Source: Pseudovibrio sp. JCM 19062
GTDB lineage: Bacteria > Pseudomonadota > Alphaproteobacteria > Rhizobiales > Stappiaceae
Assembly: GCA_001310715.1 (NCBI GenBank)
Contig: BAXV01000059.1
Location: 1 to 22,451 of the forward strand
Reading direction: 5' to 3'
DNA: 22,451 bases
Both the position numbers and the translations under genes were made by a program. The notes below the pieces were generated by a model. It saw only the letters and a list, made by a program, of their open reading frames with translations, ran no database searches and had not been told where the DNA came from. Shown piece after piece: positions 9,319 to 17,862 of the stretch (within the stretch, counting starts at the first letter, position 1; each line of letters begins with the position of its first letter).

Positions 9319-11129
9319 CTATATGCGCACCTTAACATAACTGCCCGGTGCGTCCTCCAAAATTTTCGTGCGCCGAGCACCCGGTTGGCGGGCTTTTACA
9401 AGATTATCATCCTGGGATGTAATCCATTTTTGCCAGTGAGGCCACCATGAGCCGGGAGTTTCAGATGCGTTTTGCACCCACTCATCCAGAGAACCTTCAG
9501 GTTTTCTTCCGGTCAGTACTGGTATTTTTTCTTGGAGGGCGGGTTAACGACGCCTGCAATGTGGCCTGAGCCACTGAGAACGTATTCAACCGGGCCACCA
9601 AAGCACCCGCAGCCTTTGAAGACGGATATTGCAGGTGCAATGTGGTCTTCTTTTGTTGCCAGATTGTAGACCGGGATTTTAACGTCGCTCAGATCAAGTT
9701 TTTCACCTGCCAGCTCCATTTCCCCCTTTGCTAGTGCGTTCTTCTGATAGCAGTTGCGCAGGTAGTAGGAGTGGTTGGCCGCTGGCATGCGGGTGCTGTC
9801 GGCGTTCCAGTAGAGCAGGTCAAACGGGAAGGGGTCTTTGCCGCGGAGGTAGTTGTTGACCACATAGGGCCAGATCAGATCGTTTGAGCGTAGCATGTTG
9901 AAGGCTGTCGCCATTTTGGAGCCGTCCAGATAGCCTTTCTGGTCCATGCGGTGCTCAAGAATTTCGATCTGCTCTTCATCGACGAAGACTTTCAGATCGC
10001 CTGCATCGGTGAAGTCCACCTGAGTGGTCAGGAAAGTGGCGGAGGCAATGCGGTCTTGCTCGCCCCGTTTTGCCAGATAGGCAAGGGTTGCGGCGAGTAG
10101 CGTGCCGCCGACGCAATAGCCAATGGCGTTGACTGTAGATTGCTGGGTTGTTTTGCGGATGATATCCAGTGAATTGAGAATACCGTCTCGCATGTAGTGT
10201 TCAAAGCTCATTTGAGCTTGCTTTTCATCCGGGTTGACCCAGGAGATCACAAATACCGTGTGTCCCTGATCAACGGCCCATTTAATGAATGACTTTTCCT
10301 GATTGAGATCGAGGATGTAGTACTTGTTGATCCATGGCGGAACAATGAGCAGGGGGCGTTTGAGGACTTTTTCGGTTGTGGGCGTGTATTGGATGAGCTG
10401 GCAAACATCGTTTTGCCCAATGATCTTGCCCGGTGTCACTGCCACATTTACGCCGACCTCAAATTTGTCAGGGTCTGTCTGGCGGATGCGCAGGTCACCG
10501 TGGCCGGCTTTGATGTCCTCGGCCAGCAGCTTCATGCCCTTTACCAGATTGCCGGCGTTGGACGACATGGTCTCGCGCAGCAGTTCCGGATTGGTGAGGA
10601 TGAAGTTGGACGGTGACATGGCATTGGAGATTTGGCGCACGTAAAAACCAGCCTTGTGGCGGGTATGGTCATCCAGCTCCTCGGCACCATCCACCAGCTC
10701 TTCCGCCCAGAAGCTGGTTTGCAGATACATCTGTTTGATGAAGTCAAAGAAGTTGTTGTCGTCCCACTGGCTGTCCTTAAAGCGCTTGTCGGCATTGGTG
10801 GGCATGACGATTGGTTCTTGCTCTTCACCAGCCATGCGCTTGAGCGTGGAGTTCCAGATGTTCATATAGCCAGACCAGAGTTTTGTCTGGGCTTCAATGG
10901 CGCGCGAGGGATCTTTCATCCAATAGTTGCCGACTTCGGCAAGAGTCTTGACCACCGTGTTGAGTTCTTCTGTGCCTCCGGTGGATACCTCGCCCTTTTC
11001 GCGGGGCTCCAGATAGGCAGCGAGAGCTTTCCCGCCGTTCTCAGCTATTTCAGAGAGGTTCTTGGCAAACTCCTCAGGGTTGCTAAGGATGTACTGCAAC
11101 ATTGGATTGGTGTTGTCTTCACCGGTCAT
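9319..11129 (-). CDS. phaC: Class I poly(3-hydroxyalkanoate) synthase, one frame disruption
   Basis: PhaC polymerises (R)-3-hydroxyacyl-CoA into storage polyester at the granule surface. It contains the lipase-like box GYCVGG with nucleophile Cys339, Asp495 in ATKEDHIAP and His523 in [12 protein letters not shown], a complete triad. The N-terminal half carries typical PhaC_N features ([23 protein letters not shown]). The frame meets TGA at 9513-9515 after KKKYQY. Restoring one base there (TGG ACC in place of TGACC) continues into [13 protein letters not shown] and the expected end [19 protein letters not shown], for 603 residues. The stop at 9319 fits the family length. The start at 11129 has weak AGG and GAGG purine sites upstream. 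Inverted repeats lie in the leader. No phaA, phaB, phaZ or phasin is in the window. Confidence 0.95.
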
Positions 11130-11668
11130 CTACCTGCTCAGTCCTCGTCTCTGGTATTTGGTTGAGTTATGCCTGTCTCAACCACACCTGGTGTGTATGC
11201 TCTTCGCTCAAAAATATGCCACATACACTCATACGCAATCGGCTAGCCACGTAGCTACAAAAACGGCATAATGAGTATATCCCTAAGAATTTTGACAGGC
11301 ACGTGAAAATACACCTTACCCGTGTTAGTCATTAGGAGGATTCTCAGTAAGTATTTAACAAGGAAAGTGACCTTGAGGAATAGTGAGAAATTTTGGGTTA
11401 TGCTTAAGTGTTATGTATGGTCTTGGCTCTTGGGGAAAGCTGGGAATACTCTTAGTATTGCTAATGTTTCTTGTTAATATTTATAGGCTATCTTCAGGGT
11501 GTATCGTGTTCCGCCCTCATTAAACGGTTATTGCCCTAGAGTAATTATCTATGTGTTGTTAACCGGGTAATATATATGGACTACGGATGATGCAACTGCT
11601 AAGTGCATTTTGATTAAAGTTATGTGTACTGCTTTTGTGTAGTCGATGGATCAGACGCGAGGTTCCAG
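11130..11668. other. Divergent AT-rich intergenic region between phaC and the lipoprotein gene
   Basis: This 539-bp stretch has no convincing gene. It carries the phaC leader repeats (11159-11195). At 11292-11297 there is a consensus -35 TTGACA, but the hexamer 17 bp later (CTTACC) is a poor -10. An orphan Shine-Dalgarno-like TAGGAGGA (11333-11340) is followed by no start codon. A small hairpin AATACT-CTT-AGTATT lies near 11446-11460. A small RNA or a long 5' untranslated region could lie here, but nothing I see proves it. Confidence 0.5.
11159..11195 (-). promoter_or_regulatory. Overlapping inverted repeats in the phaC leader
   Basis: TGGTTGAG (11159-11166) and CTCAACCA (11177-11184) form perfect 8-bp arms around a 10-nt spacer, 30 bp upstream of the phaC ATG. 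A second palindrome, CACACC-T-GGTGTG (11183-11195), overlaps its edge. Either could be a repressor operator or an mRNA hairpin. They do not resemble the CTGC-N-GCAG site reported for PhaR. Confidence 0.5.
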
Positions 11669-11998
11669 ATGTTACTTAAGTTTCAACGAGTTTGCAGTGC
11701 TGTTGTACTGGCAGGTTTTGTTGGTGGCTGTGCGTTTGGCGAATCCTTGACAGTTTATGAGGCTATCGAGAAGGGCAACGGCACCAAGCAAACCGGTATT
11801 GCCGAGTTACCGCCAGAGGGAACGAGTGAGTTGCTCTCACCTGAGCAGCGTGCTGCTTCCGAATCGGACTTGCTTGCGATCTCTTCTGAAAGCAAACGCA
11901 GAGCTGGTATTGGCAACAGTTTTGATGACAGCTCCCAGCAGTTGAGATCCATCGCTGGTGAGGAACCGGGGCAACCTGAGGGTGTACAGCAGCAGTAA
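11669..11998 (+). CDS. Small putative lipoprotein, unknown function
   Basis: This 109-residue protein has a lipoprotein signal: MLLKFQRV, a hydrophobic core, then a lipobox ending VGGC with the acylated cysteine at residue 21. The mature chain is hydrophilic and acidic (GTKQTGIAELPPEGTSELLSPEQRAASESD) and ends in a Pro/Gln-rich tail, with no recognisable domain and probably much disorder. The start at 11669 is supported by GAGG 7 nt upstream; an in-frame ATG at 11624 would place a 15-residue extension ahead of the signal. It is followed by its own terminator and so is a single-gene transcript just upstream of the aminotransferase. Anchoring in the inner or outer membrane is inferred from the lipobox. 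Confidence 0.7.
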   Translation: MLLKFQRVCSAVVLAGFVGGCAFGESLTVYEAIEKGNGTKQTGIAELPPEGTSELLSPEQRAASESDLLAISSESKRRAGIGNSFDDSSQQLRSIAGEEPGQPEGVQQQ

Positions 11999-12095
11999 TT
12001 TTTGCGACTGCCACCTGCCGCGAGAGTATTTTAGTTGTGTATTTCGTGGGCTAACTCGTTCAAATTCTCAAGTTGAAACCGTAGGTACTGTTCTT

Positions 12096-12119
12096 AGCCG
12101 CAGAGTTCTGCGGCTTTTT
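12096..12119 (+). terminator. Intrinsic terminator after the lipoprotein gene
   Basis: Perfect 8-bp arms AGCCGCAG (12096-12103) and CTGCGGCT (12108-12115) surround the loop AGTT and are followed by five Ts. It separates the lipoprotein transcript from the aminotransferase operon. Confidence 0.92.
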
Positions 12120-12314
12120 CTTTGGGATTAGTGCTTCCTCCCTCCTTTGAAAACTTGAAAAAAAATGTAGGTTTTAAGCCTCAAGCATGATGCGAAAAAT
12201 GTTCGCACCTGCTAAAAGGCCGTGGAAACTTGGCCTTGATGACTCGGGGCCATGTTTGATCAGAAATCAAATTGTAGCTTGAAACGCCAAATTGAAGAAA
12301 GTGAGGCTCGCGTC
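12120..12314 (+). promoter_or_regulatory. Leader/promoter region of the aminotransferase-hom operon
   Basis: Together with the lipoprotein 3' region, this forms a gene-free gap of about 315 bp. After the terminator there is an A-rich tract (12158-12166). An inverted repeat TGCGAA-N5-TTCGCA follows (12191-12207), then a second, AAGGCC-N10-GGCCTT (12216-12237). Both are well placed for an operator or leader hairpin ahead of the operon. I could not settle on one promoter. Confidence 0.4.
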
Positions 12315-13526
12315 ATGGACGACTTTCACAAGACACGCCGGCTCCCGCCATACGTCTTTGAACAGGTCAATCGTCTGAAAGCCAAAGCGCGAGCGGCAGG
12401 TGCCGATATTGTCGATATGGGCATGGGCAACCCTGATTTGCCGACGCCTCAGCATATTGTCGACAAGCTGGTGGAGACGGTCCAGAACCCGCGCACGCAT
12501 CGCTACTCGGCTTCCAAGGGGATACCGGGATTGCGTAAAGCGCAGGCTGGCTATTACGAGCGCCGCTTTGGTGTGAAGCTGGATCCCGATACGCAGGTTG
12601 TTGCGACTTTGGGGTCAAAGGAAGGCTTTGCCAACATGGCTCAGGCGATTACTGCGCCGGGCGATGTGGTGCTGGTGCCTAATCCGTCTTACCCAATCCA
12701 TGCCTTTGGCTTTCTGATGGCTGGAGGTTCGCTTCGGTCCATTCCTGCAAATCCGGGACCGGAGTTGTTTGATGCGCTAGAGCGGGCTGTTGTCCACTCC
12801 ATCCCGAAGCCAATCGCGATTATATTGTGCTTCCCTGCTAACCCGACTGCAAGCGTTGCTGATCTGGATTTTTACAGAGATGTGGTGGCGTTTGCGCGCA
12901 AGCACGAAATCTATGTGCTCTCCGATCTGGCGTACTCTGAAATCTACTTCGGCGACGTTCCTCCTCCGAGCATCCTGCAGGTGGAAGGGGCGATGGATAT
13001 CGCCGTTGAGTTTACCTCTTTGTCCAAAACCTTCTCCATGCCGGGGTGGCGTATGGGCTTTGCGGTTGGTAATGAGCGCCTGATCGCGGCGCTTGCGCGC
13101 GTGAAGTCCTATCTGGATTATGGGGCGTTCACCCCAATTCAGGTGGCAGCGGCGGCGGCGCTGAACGGACCGGATGACTGTATCCGCGAGACGCGCGCCA
13201 TTTATAAAAAGCGCCGTGATGTGCTGATTGACTCGTTTGGGCGCGCTGGTTGGGATATACCGGCTCCTGAAGCATCCATGTTCGCCTGGGCGCCAATTCC
13301 AGAGCAGTTCAGACATCTTGGGTCTTTGGAATTCTCCAAGCTGCTGATTGAGAAGGCAGATGTGGCAGTGGCTCCGGGTATCGGCTTTGGTGAACACGGT
13401 GAAGGTTTTGTGCGCTTGGGTCTGGTTGAAAACGAACAACGTATTCGACAGGCTGCACGTAGCATTCGAAAATTCTTTGAAGACGCGGGTAGCGATTCAA
13501 AGGAATTGAGTAAATCGGACGCTTAG
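12315..13526 (+). CDS. Class I/II PLP-dependent aminotransferase (AlaC / LL-DAP-aminotransferase-like)
   Basis: This is a fold-type I aminotransferase of 403 residues. Landmarks counted from the chosen start are MGMGNPDLPTP near the N-terminus, the substrate/PLP motif FPANPTA (about 173-179), Asp204 and Tyr207 in SDLAYSE, the PLP-binding lysine 238 in SLSKTFSMPGWRMGF, and the carboxylate-binding arginine in the C-terminal FVRLGLVE. The start at 12315 (MDDFHKTRRLPPYVFEQVN) matches homologues and has GTGAGG upstream; an ATG at 12252 would add 21 atypical residues. Such proteins are annotated as glutamate-pyruvate or LL-diaminopimelate aminotransferases, and substrate choice cannot be read here. 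It lies 31 bp before hom and probably shares its transcript, which favours an amino-acid biosynthetic role. Confidence 0.9.
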   Translation: MDDFHKTRRLPPYVFEQVNRLKAKARAAGADIVDMGMGNPDLPTPQHIVDKLVETVQNPRTHRYSASKGIPGLRKAQAGYYERRFGVKLDPDTQVVATLGSKEGFANMAQAITAPGDVVLVPNPSYPIHAFGFLMAGGSLRSIPANPGPELFDALERAVVHSIPKPIAIILCFPANPTASVADLDFYRDVVAFARKHEIYVLSDLAYSEIYFGDVPPPSILQVEGAMDIAVEFTSLSKTFSMPGWRMGFAVGNERLIAALARVKSYLDYGAFTPIQVAAAAALNGPDDCIRETRAIYKKRRDVLIDSFGRAGWDIPAPEASMFAWAPIPEQFRHLGSLEFSKLLIEKADVAVAPGIGFGEHGEGFVRLGLVENEQRIRQAARSIRKFFEDAGSDSKELSKSDA

Positions 13527-13557
13527 GCGTTCGCCCACCTACAGATACTGGGTATTT

Positions 13558-14883
13558 ATGACTGATAGTTTGAAAGTTGGCGTTGCTGGTCTTGGAACCG
13601 TCGGTGCTTCGTTGGTGCGTATCCTCGAAGCAAAGGCGAACGTTCTTGCCAATCGATGTGGCCGACCTATCAAAGTAGTGGCTGTGAGTGCTCGCAGCCG
13701 CTCTAAAGATCGTGGTGTTAATCTGGATGGATTGACCTGGTTTGAAGATCCCGTTGAACTTGCCAAGTTCGACGGGATTGATGTTTTTGTGGAGCTGATT
13801 GGCGGTGACGAGGGTCCGGCTGAGGTGAGTGTTCGCACAGCACTGGAAACCGGAAAGCACGTTGTTACAGCCAACAAAGCGCTGCTTGCAAAGCATGCCG
13901 TTGCCTTTTCGCGCCTTGCGGAAGAAAAGGGCGTGAGCCTGAACTATGAGGCTGCTGCTGCTGGCGGTATTCCAATCATCAAGACCATGCGTGAGAGCCT
14001 TGCGGGCAATGATGTGTCCCGCGTTTATGGCATCATGAATGGCACATGCAACTACATCCTCACCCGTATGGAGCGTGAAGGGCTGTCGTTTGCCGAGTGC
14101 CTTGCTGATGCGCAGCGCCTCGGGTATGCGGAGGCTGATCCGACCTTTGATATTGAAGGGTTTGATACGGCGCATAAGCTGGCGTTGCTGACAAGTCTTG
14201 CGTTTGGTTGTGAAGTCAATGCCGATGCAATCTACGTTGAAGGCATTTCCTCCATCACGACTGCTGATATTCGTGCTGCGGATGAACTTGGATACCGTAT
14301 CAAGCTGCTGGGTGTTGCTCAGCGTACGGACACGGGAATCGAGCAGCGCGTGCACCCGACCATGGTGCCTAAATCCTCTGCGATTGCCCGCATCGACGGC
14401 GTATTGAACGCTGTTGCGGTTGATGGTGATGCGGTTGGTGAGGTTGTGCTGGTCGGGCCGGGCGCGGGCGGTGATGCGACAGCGTCCTCCGTGATTTCCG
14501 ACATTGTTGACATTGCACGCAATGTTTCCTTGCCGGTGTTTAGCCAAACTGCGACAACGCTTGAAGACTATGTTCCGGCACGGATGCGGGCGCATGCAGG
14601 TGGCTATTACATTCGGCTTGCTGTTCTGGATATGGCAGGCACTTTTGCCACAATTGCGCGGTGTATGGCGGACAAGGGGATCTCGCTTGAGTCTATTGTC
14701 CAACGTGGGCCGCATTCCAGAAATGATAAGGATGGTGTAAGCGATCCTGCAGCACCGCGAAACGTTATTCTGATCACGCACGAGACCACTGAACTGGCTG
14801 TGCGTGAGGCATTGGATGCGATCGCTGCTGAAAAAGTGACATCTGGTAAACCCCAGATGTTGCGTATAGAAGACCTAAAATAA
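13558..14883 (+). CDS. hom: Homoserine dehydrogenase
   Basis: The enzyme reduces aspartate semialdehyde to homoserine with NAD(P)H, the branch toward threonine and methionine. In the 441 residues I see the Rossmann motif GVAGLGTVG at the N-terminus, HVVTANKALLAKH, the catalytic-domain signature GIMNGTCNYILTRM, GYAEADPTFDIEGFDTAHKLALL with the conserved acidic residues and lysine, and a C-terminal ACT domain (about residues 355-435, starting YYIRLAVLDMAGTFA) for feedback inhibition, normally by threonine. There is no fused aspartokinase domain. The gene follows the aminotransferase by 31 bp and precedes glpX by 46 bp, an arrangement common in Hyphomicrobiales. The frame is intact and of normal length. 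Confidence 0.97.
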   Translation: MTDSLKVGVAGLGTVGASLVRILEAKANVLANRCGRPIKVVAVSARSRSKDRGVNLDGLTWFEDPVELAKFDGIDVFVELIGGDEGPAEVSVRTALETGKHVVTANKALLAKHAVAFSRLAEEKGVSLNYEAAAAGGIPIIKTMRESLAGNDVSRVYGIMNGTCNYILTRMEREGLSFAECLADAQRLGYAEADPTFDIEGFDTAHKLALLTSLAFGCEVNADAIYVEGISSITTADIRAADELGYRIKLLGVAQRTDTGIEQRVHPTMVPKSSAIARIDGVLNAVAVDGDAVGEVVLVGPGAGGDATASSVISDIVDIARNVSLPVFSQTATTLEDYVPARMRAHAGGYYIRLAVLDMAGTFATIARCMADKGISLESIVQRGPHSRNDKDGVSDPAAPRNVILITHETTELAVREALDAIAAEKVTSGKPQMLRIEDLK

Positions 14884-14890
14884 AACTTCC

Positions 14891-14905
14891 TCACGTTTAA
14901 CGTGA
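14891..14905. promoter_or_regulatory. Perfect 15-nt palindrome between hom and glpX
   Basis: TCACGTT-T-AACGTGA has 7-bp arms around a single central base. It lies 8 bp after the hom stop and 24 bp before the glpX ATG. The tight symmetry suggests a dimeric regulator site. As an RNA hairpin the loop would be small and there is no T-run, so a terminator is unlikely. Confidence 0.5.
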
Positions 14906-14929
14906 AAATAGGACACCCGAGAGGTTTAA

Positions 14930-15925
14930 ATGGCGGATAGTCATCAGGACGCAACTGACGTTCTTGACCGTATTCTGACACTGGAACTTGCACGCGTTAC
15001 GGAACGTGCCGCTGTATCTGCAGCACGTCTTCGTGGGCGGGGCGATGAAAAGGCAGCTGACCAGGCTGCTGTGGACGCAATGCGCCGCGAACTGAACCAA
15101 CTGCCAATCGACGGTACTGTCGTGATTGGCGAAGGGGAACGTGATGAAGCGCCGATGCTCTACATTGGCGAAAAGGTTGGCACCAAAGACGGACCAAAGG
15201 TTGATATTGCCCTTGATCCGTTGGAAGGTACCACGATCTGCGCGAAGAACATGCCAAACTCCATTGCTGTTATTGCACTGGCGCCGGAAGGTGGCTTGTT
15301 GAACGCACCAGACAGCTACATGGACAAGATTGCGATCGGGCCGGGTTACCCTGAGGGGACCATTGATCTGGATCGTCCTATTCAGGAAAACCTTGCAGCT
15401 GTTGCGAAAGCCAAGGGCTGTGAAATTAAAGAACTTACCGTCTGTGTGCTGGACCGTCCGCGTCACGCAAAGCTGATTGATGACATTCGCGGCACCGGCG
15501 CTTCCATCTACCTGATTGGTGATGGTGACGTTGCTGGCATCATCTACACCACAGACCCTGAAGAGACCGGTATCGATCTTTATGTGGGTATTGGTGGTGC
15601 GCCTGAGGGTGTTCTGGCTGCTGCAGCTCTGCGCTGTATCGGTGGTCAGATGCAGGGCCGTCTGGTGATCACCCGCGAAGAGCAGGTTGAGCGCGCAGGC
15701 CGCATGGGCATTGATGACATCAACCGCAAATACACCATGGAAGAAATGGCGGGCGGCGATGTGCTGTTTGCTGCAACCGGCGTGACCACTGGTAACTTCC
15801 TGAAGGGTGTGAAGCTGGGCCGTAACAACATCACCACACATACTGTTGTGATGCGCTCTACGACTGGTACAGTTCGCTTCATCGAGGCCAAGCATACCCA
15901 GTTGGAAAAATTCCATCTGGATTGA
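14930..15925 (+). CDS. glpX: Class II fructose-1,6-bisphosphatase
   Basis: GlpX removes the 1-phosphate of fructose 1,6-bisphosphate in gluconeogenesis and carbon-fixing cycles; in some alphaproteobacteria it also acts on sedoheptulose bisphosphate. The 331-residue product carries AAVSAARLRGRGDEKAAD, GTVVIGEGERDEAPMLYIGE, the metal- and phosphate-binding signature DPLEGTTICAKNMPNSIAV, and GIGGAPEGVLAAAALRCIGG. The start at 14930 has GAGAGG 8 nt upstream. It continues the aminotransferase-hom operon and is followed by a terminator-like hairpin before recJ. The frame is intact. Confidence 0.97.
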   Translation: MADSHQDATDVLDRILTLELARVTERAAVSAARLRGRGDEKAADQAAVDAMRRELNQLPIDGTVVIGEGERDEAPMLYIGEKVGTKDGPKVDIALDPLEGTTICAKNMPNSIAVIALAPEGGLLNAPDSYMDKIAIGPGYPEGTIDLDRPIQENLAAVAKAKGCEIKELTVCVLDRPRHAKLIDDIRGTGASIYLIGDGDVAGIIYTTDPEETGIDLYVGIGGAPEGVLAAAALRCIGGQMQGRLVITREEQVERAGRMGIDDINRKYTMEEMAGGDVLFAATGVTTGNFLKGVKLGRNNITTHTVVMRSTTGTVRFIEAKHTQLEKFHLD

Positions 15926-15953
15926 TTTAGGGCTTTTTCCGAGCTAATTGATT

Positions 15954-15997
15954 AAAGCGGGCGGGTGTGGTGAACACTCGGCCGCTTTTGCTTTTTT
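15954..15997 (+). terminator. Intrinsic terminator after glpX
   Basis: An outer stem AAAGCGG (15954-15960) with CCGCTTT (15982-15988) encloses an inner helix GGGTGT with ACACTC, one G-T pair and a 5-nt loop. The hairpin is followed by TTTTGCTTTTTT. recJ, 98 bp after glpX, may therefore be separately or only partly co-transcribed. Confidence 0.75.
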
Positions 15998-16022
15998 ATA
16001 AGAACCCAGGCAGTTTCTCTTT

Positions 16023-17853
16023 ATGGTTATGACATTGGATACATCTGATGCCGAGCGACGTGTGGTCCTTGGTGTCAAAAAGTCTTTAAGCGCACGGGTG
16101 TGGCGCGAGCGGCTTGATGATCAGGGGCTTTCACAGGCACTTGCCATTGCTCAAAGAACTGAATTGCCTGAAGTGGTGGGCCGGGTGCTGGCAGGGCGCA
16201 ATGTGTTGCTTGAAGAGGCTTCCGGCTTCCTGAACCCTTCCATTAAAGATCTGATGCCTGATCCTTCCAAACTGGTGGATATGGATAAGGCCTGCGCCCG
16301 TGTTGCCGATGCGGTGCAGGCGGGCGTCAAGATTGCTGTGTTTGGTGACTATGATGTGGACGGCGCAACGTCCTCGGCCTTGTTGAAGCGCTATCTTGTG
16401 CAGCTTGGTGCAGAGCCGGATGTTTATATTCCGGACCGGATCATTGATGGCTACGGGCCGAACCCGACTGCGATCAACCAGCTTCATGCGGGAGGCGCGC
16501 GGCTGCTGGTCACCGTGGACTGTGCTCAACCTCGTTTGAAGCGTTTGACGAGGCCAAGCGCATCGGGCTTGAGGTGGTGGTTCTGGATCACCATCAGGTG
16601 GATGAGAAGTTCCCTGAAGTTCATGCGCTGGTGAATGCCAACCGGCAGGATGATCTGTCCGGCCAAGGCCATCTGGCAGCTGTGGGGATTACCTTCCTGT
16701 TCCTTGTGGGGCTGAACCGTGAGCTGCGTCGCCGTGGGGCCTTTGCCCAACGTGCTGAACCGCGGCTTATGGACCTGCTGGACCTTGTTGCGCTTGGAAC
16801 CATTTGTGATGTGGTGCCGCTGAAAGGGCTCAACCGCGCTTACGTGGTGCAGGGTCTGAAGGTGATGGCGCGGCGTGATAATGTTGGGCTCTCCTGCCTT
16901 GCAGACATCTCGCGCTTGAGCGGAAAGCCGACACCTTACCATCTGGGTTACATGCTTGGACCACGCATCAACGCGGGCGGACGTATCGGCGATTCTGCGC
17001 TCGGCATGAAGTTGCTTTCCTCTGATGATCGAGATGAAGGGGAGCGGATTGCGGCGACGCTGGAGCGTCTCAATCAGGAACGTCAGGCGATGGAAGCCGT
17101 TATGCTGGAAGAAGGTGAGGGCAGGCATTCCAGAAAATGGAAGGAGCTGTTCCCCCTGCTGTGCTTTTGACTGGTGCTGACGGCTGGCATCCGGGTGTGG
17201 TTGGTCTCATTGCCTCGCGGTTGAAAGAGCGTTATCGCCGACCTGCGTTTGCCATGGCATTTAACGAGAAAGGCATGGGCACAGGCTCTGGCCGCTCAAT
17301 TATCGGCGTTGATCTGGGATCTGCTGTGCGGGAGGCTGTTGAGACGGGCTTGCTGGTTAAGGGTGGCGGACATGCCATGGCGGCTGGACTGACCATCGAA
17401 AAAGATAAAGTGCCCGAGTTCGAGGCGTTTTTGACCGAGAAGCTGGGTAAGGATGTGGAGCAGGCCTCTGCGGATCACGAACTGACCGTCGATGGTGTTC
17501 TCACGCCTGCGGGCGCAAACCTGAGCCTGTTGGATATGTTGGAACAGGCCGGACCCTATGGAGCTTCGCACACTGAGCCAGTCTTTGCTTTGCCGTCGGT
17601 GCCGATCAAGTTTTCCAAGGTGGTTGGGCAGGGCCATGTGAGCGTGACGCTGGGTGGCAATGACGGTACCAATTTGAAGGCGATTGCCTTTAAGGCGGAA
17701 GACCAGCCACACGGTAAAGCGCTGCTACAATCGCGCGGGAAGCCTTTGCATATTGCCGGAAGTTTGAGCGTTGATACCTGGCAGGGGCAGGCAAAACCCT
17801 CCTTGCGCATCATTGATGTTGCTGATCCGGCGAAGGGACAATTCGGGGCTTAG
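16023..17853 (+). CDS. recJ: Single-stranded-DNA-specific exonuclease RecJ, two frame disruptions
   Basis: RecJ is a 5'-to-3' ssDNA exonuclease of the DHH superfamily used in recombination and mismatch repair. Motif I is FGDYDVDGATSSAL (from residue 107), followed by VTVDCG, the DHH motif VVLDHHQVDE, LDLVALGTICDVVPL, PRINAGGRIG, the DHHA1 motif GGGHAMAAG and a C-terminal OB-like domain. Two corrections are needed: one G near 16524 (CGSTSFEAFDEAKRIGLE in place of CAQPRLKRL) and one G in the G-run near 17120 (EEGEGQAFQKMEG). The full length is then 610 residues, slightly longer than the E. coli protein. Conservation on both sides of each break points to sequence error. The downstream small membrane-protein gene begins 9 bp after the stop. 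Confidence 0.95.
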
Positions 17854-17862
17854 GCGCGTTTT

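Noticed and set aside
10632..11165. Plus-strand open frame of 177 codons inside phaC
   Set aside because: It is a shadow of phaC; the sense frame carries all conserved motifs.
13309..14781. Long open frame of 490 codons on the minus strand across the aminotransferase and hom genes
   Set aside because: It is antisense to two clearly conserved genes, has no family likeness and a composition rich in His, Arg and Asn typical of a shadow frame.
14897..15916. Open frame of 339 codons antisense to glpX
   Set aside because: It mirrors the codon bias of glpX, has no ribosome-binding site and no recognisable domain.
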